Source: Bidens hawaiensis (lineage: Eukaryota > Streptophyta > Magnoliopsida > Asterales > Asteraceae). Taken from it: a stretch of DNA of 64,000 nt. This document shows, in pieces, positions 34,215 to 46,419 of the stretch. Location of the stretch: positions 124,001 to 188,000 of the forward strand of contig JAIQDT010001653.1 of the NCBI GenBank assembly GCA_021521415.1, given 5' to 3'. The position numbers were made by a program, and so were the translations under genes. Under the pieces are notes generated by a model. It made no database searches and was not told the DNA's origin. It saw only the letters and a program-made list of their open reading frames with translations. The stretch's first letter is position 1. Each line of letters begins with the position of its first letter.

Positions 34215-36193
34215 TGTCATACCCCAACCTACGGCATAAATGTCGGGGTGCGATCTAATTGTCACGACTCTCAAGGTGCACAATATAAGTTTCAATATCT
34301 ATTTAATAATTTCAAATAAAACAAATATTCATTACAATATCCAAAAAACAAATAAGACATCAAATAATTATAAAATCTTATTAATATTGTCTCAATTAAT
34401 TTCTTCTAGAATAAATCCTTAAGTGATCTTCTACTTTAATTACTTCACATCAAACGATAACCTGCATATGCGTTGAAAATAATATAGTTTGTCAGCACAA
34501 GGTTGAGTGATCAACACACCAGTTTAAATGTACATATAGTGTAGTATAAAAATAAGTAGTGTGACAAGTCATATGAGAATAACAAATTAACCAAATGAGG
34601 AAGTATAACTGAGATGTCGAGAAACACAAAGCTATAACGACTGGAGTATGATCATACTAGACCGAGATTATGTTGGACCTCTCCGAATGCGGAAGCATAC
34701 AAAGCAAATAAGCACATAAACAAGTAAGGTATAAGTTGTTAACACATAAGACAAAGTTACAGTTTTGTGTATAAGTATTATATAGTATATATGAGAAAGT
34801 AAAATTTACGCATATGTCCCCAAAACAGTATGAAAACGAGTAAAAAGAGGGGAATGTGGTACTCACCTTAAAGACGAACGAGGATGATTAAGATAATGAT
34901 AATGAGGAAAAGAATCACACGCGAACGTTAAAGCCTATGAGAAATCGAGAGTAACGAATACGCTTAAGTAACGATTTAAGATTGATTACAACAACTAGAT
35001 AATCATTAATAAGTTAATATTATAATAATATAATATTATCTAAGGATTTATAAAATAAAATGATTAGTTAACTTAATAAAACACATCTTGAAAAATATTA
35101 CTTTTATTCTTATAAATATAAATATATTTAGATACTTTACTTCATTTTTATATATAAATATTAGATTTTAAGTATATATATATATATAATATCCGTATAT
35201 ACATGATTTAAAAAATGGTTTTGTGTAGATATTATTATTATTAATATAATTACTTAATGATTTAAAGAATTAAATAGAAATATAACTAAAAACCCGGGGG
35301 TGCAAGGGGTCGAACCTGCAACCTCCCCCCCCCCCCCCCCCCCCCGGTACTCTCGTGTCTAACCTGTTGGGTTAACCAACATCTTGCATTCAAAATCGTT
35401 TCATATAGTTATAAACAATAACAGAAACAACTAGGATTTGAACAAACCCTAGAAAACAAATTGATCAAATCCGTGTATAATTATTCTAAACAACTTAGGG
35501 CTTTTGATCTACATAGACTCCCGATCAAAACCCCATCATCTATTACCTTTAATCGACGTCAGGGATAAGCTAACTGGGCAGAACAGGGGCGGCGTAAGAA
35601 GATGATGAACGAGTATAAAAATGACCAAAATAATCTAATTAAATAGAGGGAAACGTCGGCTAGGGTTTAAAGAACATATCTGTTAATTTAATTGAGATAT
35701 TACGAGGATATCTTGCTGAACAAGTCCATACAGTTGTCGGCTTCGTAATTACGGAAGATCGAATTAAATTTGATTGTATTAACATAAATGTAGTGTCGGT
35801 ATGGCCAAAATAAGTATGTATATCATTTGATTGATTCAATTTCCAAGTTTTTGCGTCGAGAATTTAGATTCAAGTCAATCAGTTGTAACCGGGTTTAAGG
35901 AAATAGGGTACGGGTTAAGGATTCGTATCAGAATACGGGTCATGGATATCCAGTTTGTGTAATGGGTTATAACATAATTGCATATTAGACCTTGTAGTTT
36001 GAGATTGGATACAAAAGTTATAAAACTATATATTTTGGGCTGAAAGTGTGAAATCAATAAAGATTAATTATAAACAATTTAATATAAATAAAATAATCAA
36101 ACTAGTTCGATAAACGCAATATTTTTAATAAAAATCGCCCGAACATTGAACCGAACCGGATAAAAGTATAAGTTCAAAACCCGAGTTATTACA
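34215..36193 (-). repeat. 5' LTR of the gag-only element
   Basis: 1,979 bp, collinear with 28856-30865. Palindrome at 34646-34657, U5 stem CGGCA-TAAA-TGTCG at 34232-34245, a C run of 21 at 35325-35345 and a T-arm-like motif at 35306-35316. It differs from the 3' LTR mainly by small indels and the C-run length. Confidence 0.92.
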
Positions 36194-36345
36194 GAGTATG
36201 CACACAGACCCGAAAACATATCAAGGAATTCGGCTAAAAACTCACCTGAACTCGGTTACGTTCACCGTTAATAGCTATTCCTTTGTTTAGCTGTGCGCGA
36301 CTAAATGTATAACAATTACACGTGTCAATTAACTATCACTACCCA

Positions 36346-38309
36346 TGTAACATTTCGGGTTTTTCGCTTTATCATTTGTAACCGTTACCCGACCCATTTA
36401 CGGGTCCGGTCTCTAAAATTAATAAAATCCCGCATTTATTGAGTTATATTATTTAATTATTTTTTTATTCATTCAACTTTGACGTTTTTAACCCAAAACA
36501 TAAGGTTCTATCTATTTCCTTATCCATCTTCAAACTTGAGGGGCCTATATGTAAAGTTTGTTATAATCCATATCTCAAAATGGATATCCATTACCAAACC
36601 CGACCCACCTTCACGTTTTTCTAGTACCCGAATCAAGAAATCAATCAATTGAATGTCTAAATTTGTTTGTGATCAAGTTTTATATTAGGAAATCGTTGAA
36701 TTAGACTTTTCGCGGCCAAACCGACACACCAAAACGAGTAAATAATGTCAAATTGATTTACTTTATTTTATTTAACCTCGACGACACTCGTTTACAGCCT
36801 GTGATCACGAAATCATTTGAATTAATCCAATTAATTGTGCAAAATCATTCCTTGTTTACTCACCGACAATACCCCTATATATAATTGAATTCATTTGGAC
36901 TGTAGATTTCGTTCATCGGGTCTTCCTTGGCCGACCCTATTCATACTCGTTCCTCCTCTTCTGTTCATCAATCAGGGTAATTAAGGGCATCGTTGTGATC
37001 GCGATTTCAAGGGAATCAAAACCCCTAAACTCGTTTTGATTGATTGTAACAAATTTGATCAAATCGAATTTAGGGTTTATACAAACTTTTTGGGGATAAA
37101 CAGTTTCAATATTTATATTTTTGAATCTGGTTATGTTTGCATTCGTCTAAGCTGGTGTGCTAGTAACGCTTGTATGTTGGGGTGGCGGAGGTCGCGGGTT
37201 CGACCCTCCCACACCCCGTTTATTTTTGGAAAATCATTCTTTTAACCTTTTTAATCAAAAACTCATTTTTATAATAATAATAATGATTAAACAAAGTCGT
37301 TTCACTAAAAACCGACCTTTATAACACTCGTTTTCATTCATATATATATTTTCTAAGGCACGTTTTCATGAAGGTACATATATATTATAACTTAAAAACT
37401 AACGTTTTAATATATATGAATCAAGTAATCTTATTTTTAAAACTATGAACAATATATGATTAAACCATGATTCCTTAAATCAAAATAATAGTTTAATATT
37501 AAATCCTTATAAATAAAATATTACAATAATATTTCTTTGTTATCAATTATCTAGCTAAATCTTGTACTTAGCATGTCCAATTATTCTGTCTCATAGGCCC
37601 TAACGTTCGCGTATAACTCTTCTCTCATTCTCACTACCGTAATCATCCTCATTCATTCTTAAGGTGAGTACCACATTCCCCCTTTTTACTCGTTTTATCA
37701 CTTTTGGGGACATATGAGTAACTTAGTATATTTTCACACTTTATCTATACACAAAACTGCAATTGTGTCTTATGTGTCAATTAATCTCATGCCATACTTG
37801 TTATATGTTTATGTGCTCAATGTGAACCGCATTCGGAGAGGTCCAACATAATCTCAGAAAATAGTATGATCATACGCTAGTCGTTATAGCCGTGTGCTTT
37901 TCGACATCTCATGTTATTTGCTCATTGGTTGATTTAATCTCATATGACTCGTTGCAGCTACGTATTTTATTATTTATATATAACTGAACTGGTGTGTTGC
38001 TCACTCAAGCTCGTGGTGACAAACTATATTATTTTCAACGCATATGTAGGTCACCGTTTGATGTGAAGTGTGGACTTAGAAGAATTGTTTTAAGGACTTA
38101 TGCTAGAAGAGTTTATTTTTGAGACTATGAATTTTCATTTGAATTATTTGATGTTTTGTTTACTTCAGTTTTCTTTTTGTAATGAATAATGGTGTTATTT
38201 GAATTAAATAAATAGATATTTAAATTTATAATTTTGCGTGATAGTAACCTTGCGAGCTGTGACAATCAGTCCACACCCCGGCATTTCCGCCGTAGGTTGG
38301 GGTGTGACA
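36346..38309 (+). mobile_element. Solo LTR of a Tekay-like family, nested
   Basis: 1,964 bp, TGTAACATTTCGGG to GGGGTGTGACA, perfect TSD ACCCA (36341-36345 and 38310-38314). No internal domain or second LTR, so it is a recombination product (solo LTR). It carries a TATA-like CTATATATAAT near 36873, the palindrome GTATGATCATAC at 37864-37875, the U5 hairpin at 38279-38292, and a tRNA-like stretch (GCTGGTGTGCTAG near 37151, GGGTTCGACCC at 37196-37206). Confidence 0.9.
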
Positions 38310-39410
38310 ACCCATATCGCGTTTCTAGTTTAATTATAACTCTCAATGAACGGGGGTTCGGGAGCAGCGCCCCTGGCAGCAGGGTCTAGGGGCGGCAGCC
38401 CCTAGCAGGGTCCAAGTGGCAGAGCCCCTGGCTGGGGTCGAGGGACCTTTCTATCATTCAACCAAACTTCTAGTTCGTTACCCAGTTCTTAACGAATGGG
38501 GTTCTTAACGAATGAACTCATTCGTTACTTCATAACGAACTTACTATTATAACAAATCTGCCTTCATGAAGAATTGGCTACTATAAAGAATTGGACCTTA
38601 TAACAAGCTGATCTTCATAAGGAATTTGGACTTATTCGTTTGGTCTGGTTGATGAATGAACCTTATAACGAATGGGGTTCATTCCTCACTTAAAGAATGG
38701 CCTTAACGAATTAAATCTTATTCGTTACTTTTTCCTTAGCGAAATGACATAATGAATTTGGGTTAATTCGTCATCTCCCCGCTAACGAACTAAGGCTCAT
38801 TCGTTAGTCCCCCTGCTAACGAATTAGGGTTAGGTCAGAGAATGTCAGAAACATTCTCTGACATGACATCCTCGTACCGCCGCCTTTCCGGCGTCGTCAC
38901 CGTCGGAAAACCAGGCAGTGGCCGGAAAAAACGTATTTTTGCACCGTTTTCACCGTTTTTCATCCCGTTCGATCCAGATCTGAGCTAGGGTGACCCCTAA
39001 GCTCATCTTTTGATCGGTTTACACCCGATTCCACCCAGATCTCGTGACTTTAATGGTTTAAGGGTGTCGGCTCGTCGTTTCGCGACTAAATCTAGCGGGT
39101 TTGGATCCATACAATATCATACTATCATTACCTCGGGTTGATGCTCGGTTTCTCTTGGGTTCGGCTAAGGGAGAAGAGAGATATGAGAGAGAGCTTAAGT
39201 GTGTGTTTTGGATGGTGTATGGAATATGTGAAATGAGTGGATTATGGGGTAATTATTGTTTATATATGATGGGTCATGGGCTTAAGCCCATGGTCTTTTC
39301 CTTTTCTTATTAACCCAAGTCCATTACCCATATTACTTAACCCAACACAAGCCCATCTCGTAACATCTAACATTATTTTTTATTAACCGAACGGAAAACA
39401 TGATGTTACA

Positions 39411-39955
39411 TTACAAGTGATGAGTCTCATGACGAAAGCGTTTAAGAAAAGTTACTGCTAACAAAAATATCATCAATTTCATGCATATTTATGCTACATT
39501 TTGCTTGAATTATATGTTACTTTTTTTGTTGATCTATATATCAGGAATAAAAACTTTATTTATATGACTGCCGCTAACTAACTGATTTAAGTAAATCAAC
39601 TAGTTGGGCAAAAACAGTAGTAACATATAATCTAAGAAAATTTGAAATAAACCAACCCGCATTACATAAATCGTTCTTGAAATGCTTAAAATTAAGTAGT
39701 GGAAAATATCATGGGAAATTAAGATAATAATAAGGTTTGTATTCTAAAAAAAATTCTTTAAATCATTAATAGCCTATACCAATAACAACAAATTCTAAAA
39801 CAAAACAAAAGAACTAATAGATACATGCTATCATTTTTCTCTCTTCATCATTTCCTTTATCCACTCCAACTCATTCTTTTCGATTATACAATTTGTGAAT
39901 ATGAGGGATTTACAAATTTTATAGCTTAAAACCTTTAACTTTATATGATCATTTA
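39411..39955. repeat. Junction of duplication units (end of A, start of C)
   Basis: 39440-39620 matches the end of unit B (58020-58330: ATTTCATGCATATTTATGC, GACTGCCGCTAACTAACTG). 39740-39955 matches the start of unit B (54890-55074: AATAGCCTATACCAATAAC, GAGGGATTTACAAATTTTA). End-of-unit followed by start-of-unit is the signature of a tandem array. The second unit is cut at 39956 by a retrotransposon. Confidence 0.65.
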
Positions 39956-40850
39956 TGTCATACCCCGACCAAAGGCGGCGGAAAACGCCGGGGTGCAACG
40001 GACTGCTCAATAACACAAGACACCATTAAAGTGACAATATTTAAACAACTCATTAATTTCATTCAATCACCAAAGTAGCACAAATCATTCATACAAATAA
40101 ACACCAAATACAAGAAATAAATATTGTTCGTTCTTCTAATAACCTATCGGTATCAAATAGAATGGCGTATTCAAACTCCAAGTCAAGTAATAATCAAACC
40201 TGTAACAATGCATAAAATAATATTTGTCAACGCGTATGTTGGTGAGCAATTTCTAAGTTTTGAGTATATATAATATCAGCAAAATCCACAAATGGATATG
40301 AGACTATAAATAAAAGCATCAATTGTGGTATATAAAACATATGTAAATGAGAATCCTTTCTAATCAGTAACAACGAACATACTCGGATAATGATGCCCTA
40401 TGCTACTTGCACAAGGCTAAGTAGTTAGGGGTGCGTATGATCATACTTACTGTGTTCCACAACAACATAAAATAAACATTCGCGCACATAAAGCATATGA
40501 AACATATAACACACAATAGAGCAAGTATTCTAAGTATCATACACCCTAAAGTTTGTGGTTTGAAGATAGAGTATTATAAATCGTTCTTGTTTTGGATAAG
40601 TATGCATGTTACCCCCAAAATATAAAAGTGAAAACGGGGGATGAAATGTACTCACGTTAACTAAGTAACTTGAAAGATTGATTCGTCAATAATCGAAGGT
40701 CGGTTTAACAAGAAAGACCTAGATTGAACGGGTCTTAAGTTAGTAAGTAGCCTTGAAAGGGTTTAAAATAAAATGCATGACAAGTAAGGTAAATAAATGA
40801 ACTTTATGGTTAAAAAGGAAATATTTGAGAAAGTATTCTAAGTATCATAT

Positions 40851-43161
40851 TGTAAGGCCCCGTTACCGGTAGCCCTATTTTAGTGTTGGATTTACTCATA
40901 AACGCATTTCTAAATATCAGAGTTAATTAAAACTTTCTCAGAAATAATAAAACTTCAACCATAACATTTTACATAACCATCAAATCTTGTCTTATAAAAC
41001 ATTCATAGTCATTTAAAGCAAAACATAGTCTTTAATAAATTCACAACATTTCTTCGAGATGCTAGTATCTTCGAGTCCATTCCATGTGTCTTCAATCATG
41101 CGAGCTGCCTCAATCTATTTGCCTGCGTGCATACTAAAAGTCAGCTACGCTGAGTGAGTTCTAGTTAGTCACATAACTTACTTTTCATACACATATACGT
41201 GCCCGAAGGTACGCATTACATACATAACCTGTACTCCATTCATCCATACACGTTTACAGCTATCCTTACGTTATAAAGGGCATTTCACCCTACATACCTC
41301 AGATATTGTTAGGGTCCCGTACCCTCCATCCTCGGATATTATTAGGGTCCGGTACCCATCATCCTCGGATATTATTAGGGTCCGGTACCCATCATCCTTG
41401 GATATTATTAGGGTCCGGTCACCCTTTCTTCCATACCTTCATACCATACCTTTCTATACACATAATTGTATGTTTCATACATACATACATCATTCGGTTT
41501 TCATATATAATAATTTTATCATCAAACATTTACCTGGCAGTACATGCAATATCCGAAGATCGTTCATGTACTATTTACATACCATACATATATAACTCAT
41601 ACATCATACATACTTCATTCAAACATCAATCATACACCATATATATCATTCACATCTTTAGCTACCACCTAACGGCCCATGCCATATCCGAAGATCGTTC
41701 ATGCACCGCCAAGCAATCATCATACTTAATTCATATAAGGCATACACTCACCACTTAAGGTAAGTGTATTAACTATCACATCGAGTATGCACACAGCCCC
41801 GAAAACATACAAGGAAGTGGGGCTAGAAACTCACCTGAATGCGGTTACGTTCACCGTTTATGGTAATCCCTATCTTGAGCTGTGCATGACTAACTATATA
41901 ACAATTACACGTATCAGTTAACTATTACTACCCACATCGTCTTTCTAGTTCAATTGTTACCCACAACGAAAGGGGGTTCGGGGGCAGCGCCCCTGGCAGC
42001 GGGGTTCTAGGGGCGGCAGCCCCTAGCGGGGTCCAAGGGGCAGAGCCCCAGGCTGGGGTTAAGCTGCCAGGTCAGCTTGGAAAAATTTTATTTTCATTAA
42101 TTGTCTTAACGCATTTTTCATTAAGATTTTAAGTTATTATTTTATTCACCTACTCATTCGTTAGCCCGATTCGTGGTCTGGTACTGGATTACTTTTACTT
42201 AGTATTTTAAGCGAACTTAACATTAAGCGAACTTAATCATTAAGCGAACTTAATTGTAGGCGAAATTAATGTTCGGCGAACTTAGCTTGGCGAACTTGTA
42301 CTAGCGAAGTTAACCACATGCGAACTTGTATGTAGCGAAGTTATCTATAGGCGAAATCGCTTGCAATGAAGTTATCTATGGGCGAACTTGACTGGCGACT
42401 TGCTTGCAGGCGAACTTGTTGCAAGAGAAGTTGTACAGTGGCGACGGGTTTTGCGTTTAACCCCATAAACATCTTCGTTCAACTCGTAACCCTACGATAT
42501 GATGTTAATCTATCCCGTGAACATTCCCATGGTCATTTTTGGATAAGATTCGGCCCGAAAACGCATAAAGTTTGGACCTTTAAGTTCAAAAACGTTCATT
42601 ACTAGTTCTAAGGTTTGTCTTAAACGAGTCGTTCATGGTTATAAGTTCGTTAGGTTCGTTTTTAACATCAAGTTTGCTACATTAGAACTCGTTTATACCC
42701 GATCTACTCTAGGTTCATGTTTCAAGGCTAACCGTTCATAAAAACGTAAACTTTAAAGGTAAACGACATACCTTTACGCGTTTTGAGGTTACGGTTTAGC
42801 GTGGTTACGAACTTTAGGTCTTGAATCTATCTTGTACTACGAGAATCTATCAAGAATCGATGCTTGTTTGGCTTGGATCTCACCTTTCACTCTCGGTCGA
42901 ATGTTATATGGTGATATGTGAGTGTTTTTTAGTGTGTAGGCAAATATGGAAAGTTGAAATGAGGATTAGGGTTTTAGGATGGTTTAAGGGGATATTTATA
43001 TCCCTTAAAGCCCATAGACCTAAGGCCCATTACCCTTTAATCCATCTTAATTAATCCAAGTCCACGATCTTTCTTTATTAAACACTAGCTAATATTATTT
43101 AACGCTCAACAACTTAACGAAATTTTCCTTTATTTAATATTATAATATTTAGGACGATACA
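40851..43161 (-). mobile_element. Solo LTR of the TGTAAGGCCC family, nested
   Basis: 2,311 bp, TGTAAGGCCCC to GACGATACA. The flanks read TCATA on the left and CATA on the right; the uninterrupted host text is AGTATCATACACCC, as at 52078. It is homologous to the host LTR at 27362-39410 without its inserts. It contains the ATTATTAGGGTCC minisatellite (41301-41425), duplicated TATCCGAAGATCGTTCATG motifs (about 41550 and 41685), GC-rich palindromes at 41970-42060 and a GCGAACTT motif cluster. Confidence 0.8.
42205..42445. repeat. GCGAACTT motif cluster
   Basis: About fifteen irregularly spaced copies of GCGAA(C/G)TT(A/G). The corresponding part of the sister LTR (38480-38830) instead repeats AACGAA/TTCGTT. 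No coding meaning seen. Confidence 0.7.
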
Positions 43162-43957
43162 CATACACCCTAAAGTTTGTGGTATGAAGATAGAGTAATA
43201 TAAATCGTTCTTATTTTGGATAAGTATGCATGTTACCACCAAAATATAAAACTGAAAACGGGGGATGAAATGTACTCACGTTAACAAAGTAACTTGAAAG
43301 ATTGATTCGTGAATAATCGGAGATCGGTTTAACGAGCAAGACCTAGATTGAACGGGTCTTAAGTTAGTAATTAGTCTTGAAAGGGTTTAAAATAAAATGC
43401 ATGACAAGTAAGGTAAATAAATGAATTATGGTTTAAAATGTAAATATTTGAGAAATTAAAGACATGTTTCATGAAAAGTAAGTTTACCCGAAATCGGGTC
43501 TTGGTATTTCTTTCATAAATATTACTCAACCTATGTCAAGTAATTATGTGGGTTATAATGCACTATTGCAAGACCCTTGGTTATATAAATACAAAAATGA
43601 GGTTTTAATCGAGTGTTCGTATTTGTCAATTTGAGTCTAGATAATTAACTGAACTCAAAGTCAACTTTCCAAAGTGATAAATGTCATGAGATAACTCAAT
43701 AAAAATAAAATGACTTAACCAAGCATATAGTTCTATTGTGAAGAACCTTAACGTCCGTTAAGCGGGTATTTGGTTTCACCGGTCCAAACTTGTTATGAGA
43801 TAAAGTTGGATTCTGACACACCAAGTATGTTGATAAAATAACTTGAAATTATTTAAAATACATTCTTGAAGAAAATATGAGTTTCGGTGGCCAAAAACAC
43901 ACTTGTGTATCTTAAGCGAGTGAACTCGGTTTAGTACGGTTTTGGTTCGGTCCTTGA

Positions 43958-44889
43958 CAAAGTCTCCAGCCTTGAATTCGAGAGGCTTTTGCCGTTTGTC
44001 AGCATAGCTCTTTTGACGACTTCTAGCAGCGAGGAGATTTTTGCGGATTTGATCGATACGATCGGTAGTGTCTTGAACCATCTCGGGACCGGTGATTTGG
44101 GTTTCACCAATCTCGTTCCAACAAATCAGAGAACGACACTTACGATCATAAAGAGCTTGGAAAGGAGCCATATCAATGCTAGAATGATAGCTATTGTTGT
44201 ACAAAAATTCGATAAGCGGAAGATGAGAATCCCAATTTCCACCAAAGTCAAGAACATAAGATCGAAGCATGTCCTTGAGGGTTTGGATTGTACGCTCGTA
44301 TTGGCCATCGGTTTGAGGGTGATAAACAGTACTAAGATCGAGGCGAGTGCCCAAAGCTTCTTGAAGCGATTTCCAAAAACGGGAGGTGAAACGAGCATCA
44401 CGATCAGAAATTAATGGTCAACGGAATACCATGGCGGCATACAATTTCACGAACACAGATTTGAGCGAGTTGTTCAACAGAGTACTTCTGGCGGATCGGG
44501 ATGAAGTGAGCCAATTTGGTTAATAGATCAACGACTACCTAATTAATACTATCATTTTGCTTTTGAGTGGGGGGGGGGGTAATTTGGTTATAAAGTCCAT
44601 AACAATGTCTTCCCATTTCAAAACGGGAATAGGAGGTTGTTCGAGTAAGCCAAAATGTTTTTGATGTTCGGCTTTAACCTTTGAGCAAATAAGACATTTT
44701 GAGACATAAAGTGCTACGTCCTTTTTCATACCCGGCCACCAATAAATAGATCTAAGATCGAAGTACATTTTATCCACACCGTGATGTACAAAATATCGCG
44801 ACTTATGAGCTTCATCAAGAAGAAAGTACGAAGTTCATCACGATCGGGAACCCACAAACGATTGAGGAAATAAAGCAAGCCATCTGGTT
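43958..44889 (-). pseudogene. Integrase, C-terminally deleted
   Basis: Reads DLRSIYWWPGMKKDV, KCLICSKVKAEHQK and MDFITKLP (first catalytic Asp), then a run of 12 or so C residues on this strand (near 44569) that breaks the frame. It resumes as [20 protein letters not shown] (with the third catalytic residue, Glu), [24 protein letters not shown] and ITGPEMVQ, and ends at FKAGDFV. The text after that is LTR. Normal family members continue ~130 residues to a chromodomain, so the targeting module is gone. Confidence 0.87.
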
Positions 44890-46340
44890 TGGTTTCGATT
44901 TGAAGTTAGGCTCCACATGGCATTTCATAATACATATTGTCTTCATCAATGGAGGTGCATTGGGCTTGATAGATGCGCTCTTGGATATTAGTTTGGATGA
45001 TGATGCTATGAAGTAGAATGGATTTGACATTAACTTTACGATTAAGGGCACCGGCTACAAAATTCGCTTTACCGGGTGGTAGCGAATTTCGCAATCATAA
45101 TCACTAAGTAATTCGGCCCATCGACGTTGTCTCATGTTGAGATCTTTTTGGTCAAAGATGTGTTGAAGACTTTTATGATCGGTGAATACAACAAATTTTG
45201 TGCCATAAAGATAATGTCTCCAGATTTTGAGGGACGACACCAAGTTCGAGATCATGAGTCGTGTAATTATTTTCATGAACCTTAAGTTGCCTTGAGGCAT
45301 ATGCGATAACTTGACATCGATGCATGAGAACGCAACCGAGACCTTGATTTGATGCATCGCAAACACCACAAAGTCGCCGTTTCCATCGGGAAGGGTTAGA
45401 ACGGGAGCATTGCAAAACATATGCTTTAGAGTTTGAAAAGCTTCTTTTTGTTTCGGTCTCCATTCATAAGGTTTTTCTTTATGAGTTAGTGTGGTGAGGG
45501 GTAACGCAATCTTGGAAAAGTTTAGAATGAATCGCCGATAATACCCGGCCAAACCAAGGAAAGATCGGATTTCCATGGGTGTGGATGGAGTTTTCCAATC
45601 TTTTACGGCCTCGATTTTGGCGGGATCAACACGAATACCTTTATCGTTGACGACATGACCCAAAAATTGAACTTCTTTTAACCAAAATTCACATTTGGAG
45701 AACTTGGCATAAAGTTGTTCTTTTCTTAGGAGGTAGAGAATGGAACGTAAATGATGCTCATGTTCAGCTTGGGTCTTGGAGAAGATAAGGATGTCATCGA
45801 TAAAAACAATTACGAATTTGTCCAAGAATGCTTTGCAAACGCGGTTCATGAGGTCCATGAATACCACGGGTGCATTGGTTAATCCGAAAGGCATAACCGA
45901 GAATTCGTAATGTCCATACCGAGTACGAAAAGTGGTTTTAGGAATGTCATCTTCATGAACACGCAATTGATGATAACCGATCGAAGATCGATTTTGGAAA
46001 ATCAAGTTACGCCTTCGAGTTGATCGAAGAGGTCGTCGAAGAAGTCGTAGATTCGAGGCTAGGGGTAACAATTTTTAATGGTGAGTTTATTGAGTTCACG
46101 GTAATCGATACACATGCGAAACGAACCATCTTTCTTTTTCACGAAGAGGACGGGAGCGCCCCAAGAGGAAGAGCTTGGGCGGATAAAGCCCTTATCGGAG
46201 AGTTCTTGAAGTTGGTTCGATAACTCTTGCAATTCCGAAGGAGCTAAACGGTAAGGAGCCTTGGCTACGGGAGTCGCGCCAGGCACAAGGTCGATTTGAA
46301 ATTCAACAGGACGGATGGGTGGGAGACCAGAGACGTCTTC
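44890..46340 (-). pseudogene. Reverse transcriptase and RNase H of the second Tekay-type element
   Basis: Reads [35 protein letters not shown], a frameshift region around 46050, then [25 protein letters not shown] and the catalytic VFIDDIL (Asp-Asp at about 45793-45798), all close to family consensus. The RT thumb and connection ([28 protein letters not shown]) are in one frame. RNase H shows [26 protein letters not shown] and [11 protein letters not shown], but over two frames. The RT core is better preserved than in the element at 6340-16084. Confidence 0.9.
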
Positions 46341-46419
46341 GGGAAAAACGCCGAACGGGAATGTCTTGAATTTTCTTTTCTTTTGGATCTTTCACCGCCA
46401 CTTAGGCTAGGAATGGAAA

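Larger units (their letters stand above)
28856..36193 (-). mobile_element. Complete gag-only LTR retrotransposon (TR-GAG)
   Basis: 7,338 bp with a perfect 5-bp TSD GAGTA (28851-28855 and 36194-36198). The LTRs are at 34215-36193 (5') and 28856-30865 (3'), with a tRNA-iMet PBS at 34199-34211, a PPT at 30866-30883 and one gag at 31578-32985. Only ~0.7 kb of non-coding DNA separates the gag stop from the PPT, and no pol motif occurs anywhere. Gag-only elements of this kind are known in plants as TR-GAGs and must borrow pol. The LTRs are nearly identical over most of their length, so the insertion is relatively recent. Confidence 0.9.
27362..39410 (-). mobile_element. Solo LTR (~2.1 kb without inserts) hosting three nested insertions
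   Basis: Starts TGTAAGGCCC and ends GATGTTACA, flanked by TTTCA (27357-27361) and TTACA (39411-39415), an imperfect 5-bp TSD. It is collinear with the solo LTR at 40851-43161 in its pieces 27362-27409, 28049-28855, 36199-36345 and 38315-39410. Removing the three inserts and their TSD copies leaves about 2.1 kb. Internal features are a tandem ATTATTAGGGTC repeat, CCCCTGGCAGC-type GC palindromes and an AACGAA-rich tract. Orientation is set by TGTAACATC on the - strand resembling other Ty3 LTR starts. Confidence 0.75.
39956..43957 (-). repeat. 3' LTR, truncated and interrupted
   Basis: The end TGTCATACCCC is at 39956, the U5 hairpin CGGCG-GAAAA-CGCCG at 39976-39990 and the palindrome at 40435-40446. 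It is collinear with 51723-52880 except for a ~205-bp stretch missing from that LTR, a 308-bp tandem duplication (40524-40831, repeated from 40832) and the solo LTR. The U3 start is deleted at 43957. Confidence 0.82.

Noticed and set aside
37036..37245. 69-codon ORF
   Set aside because: Falls inside a solo LTR and spans the tRNA-like motif; no conserved counterpart in the related LTRs.
41306..41758. ORF with LGSGTHHP repeats
   Set aside because: Translation of the ATTATTAGGGTCC minisatellite inside a solo LTR.
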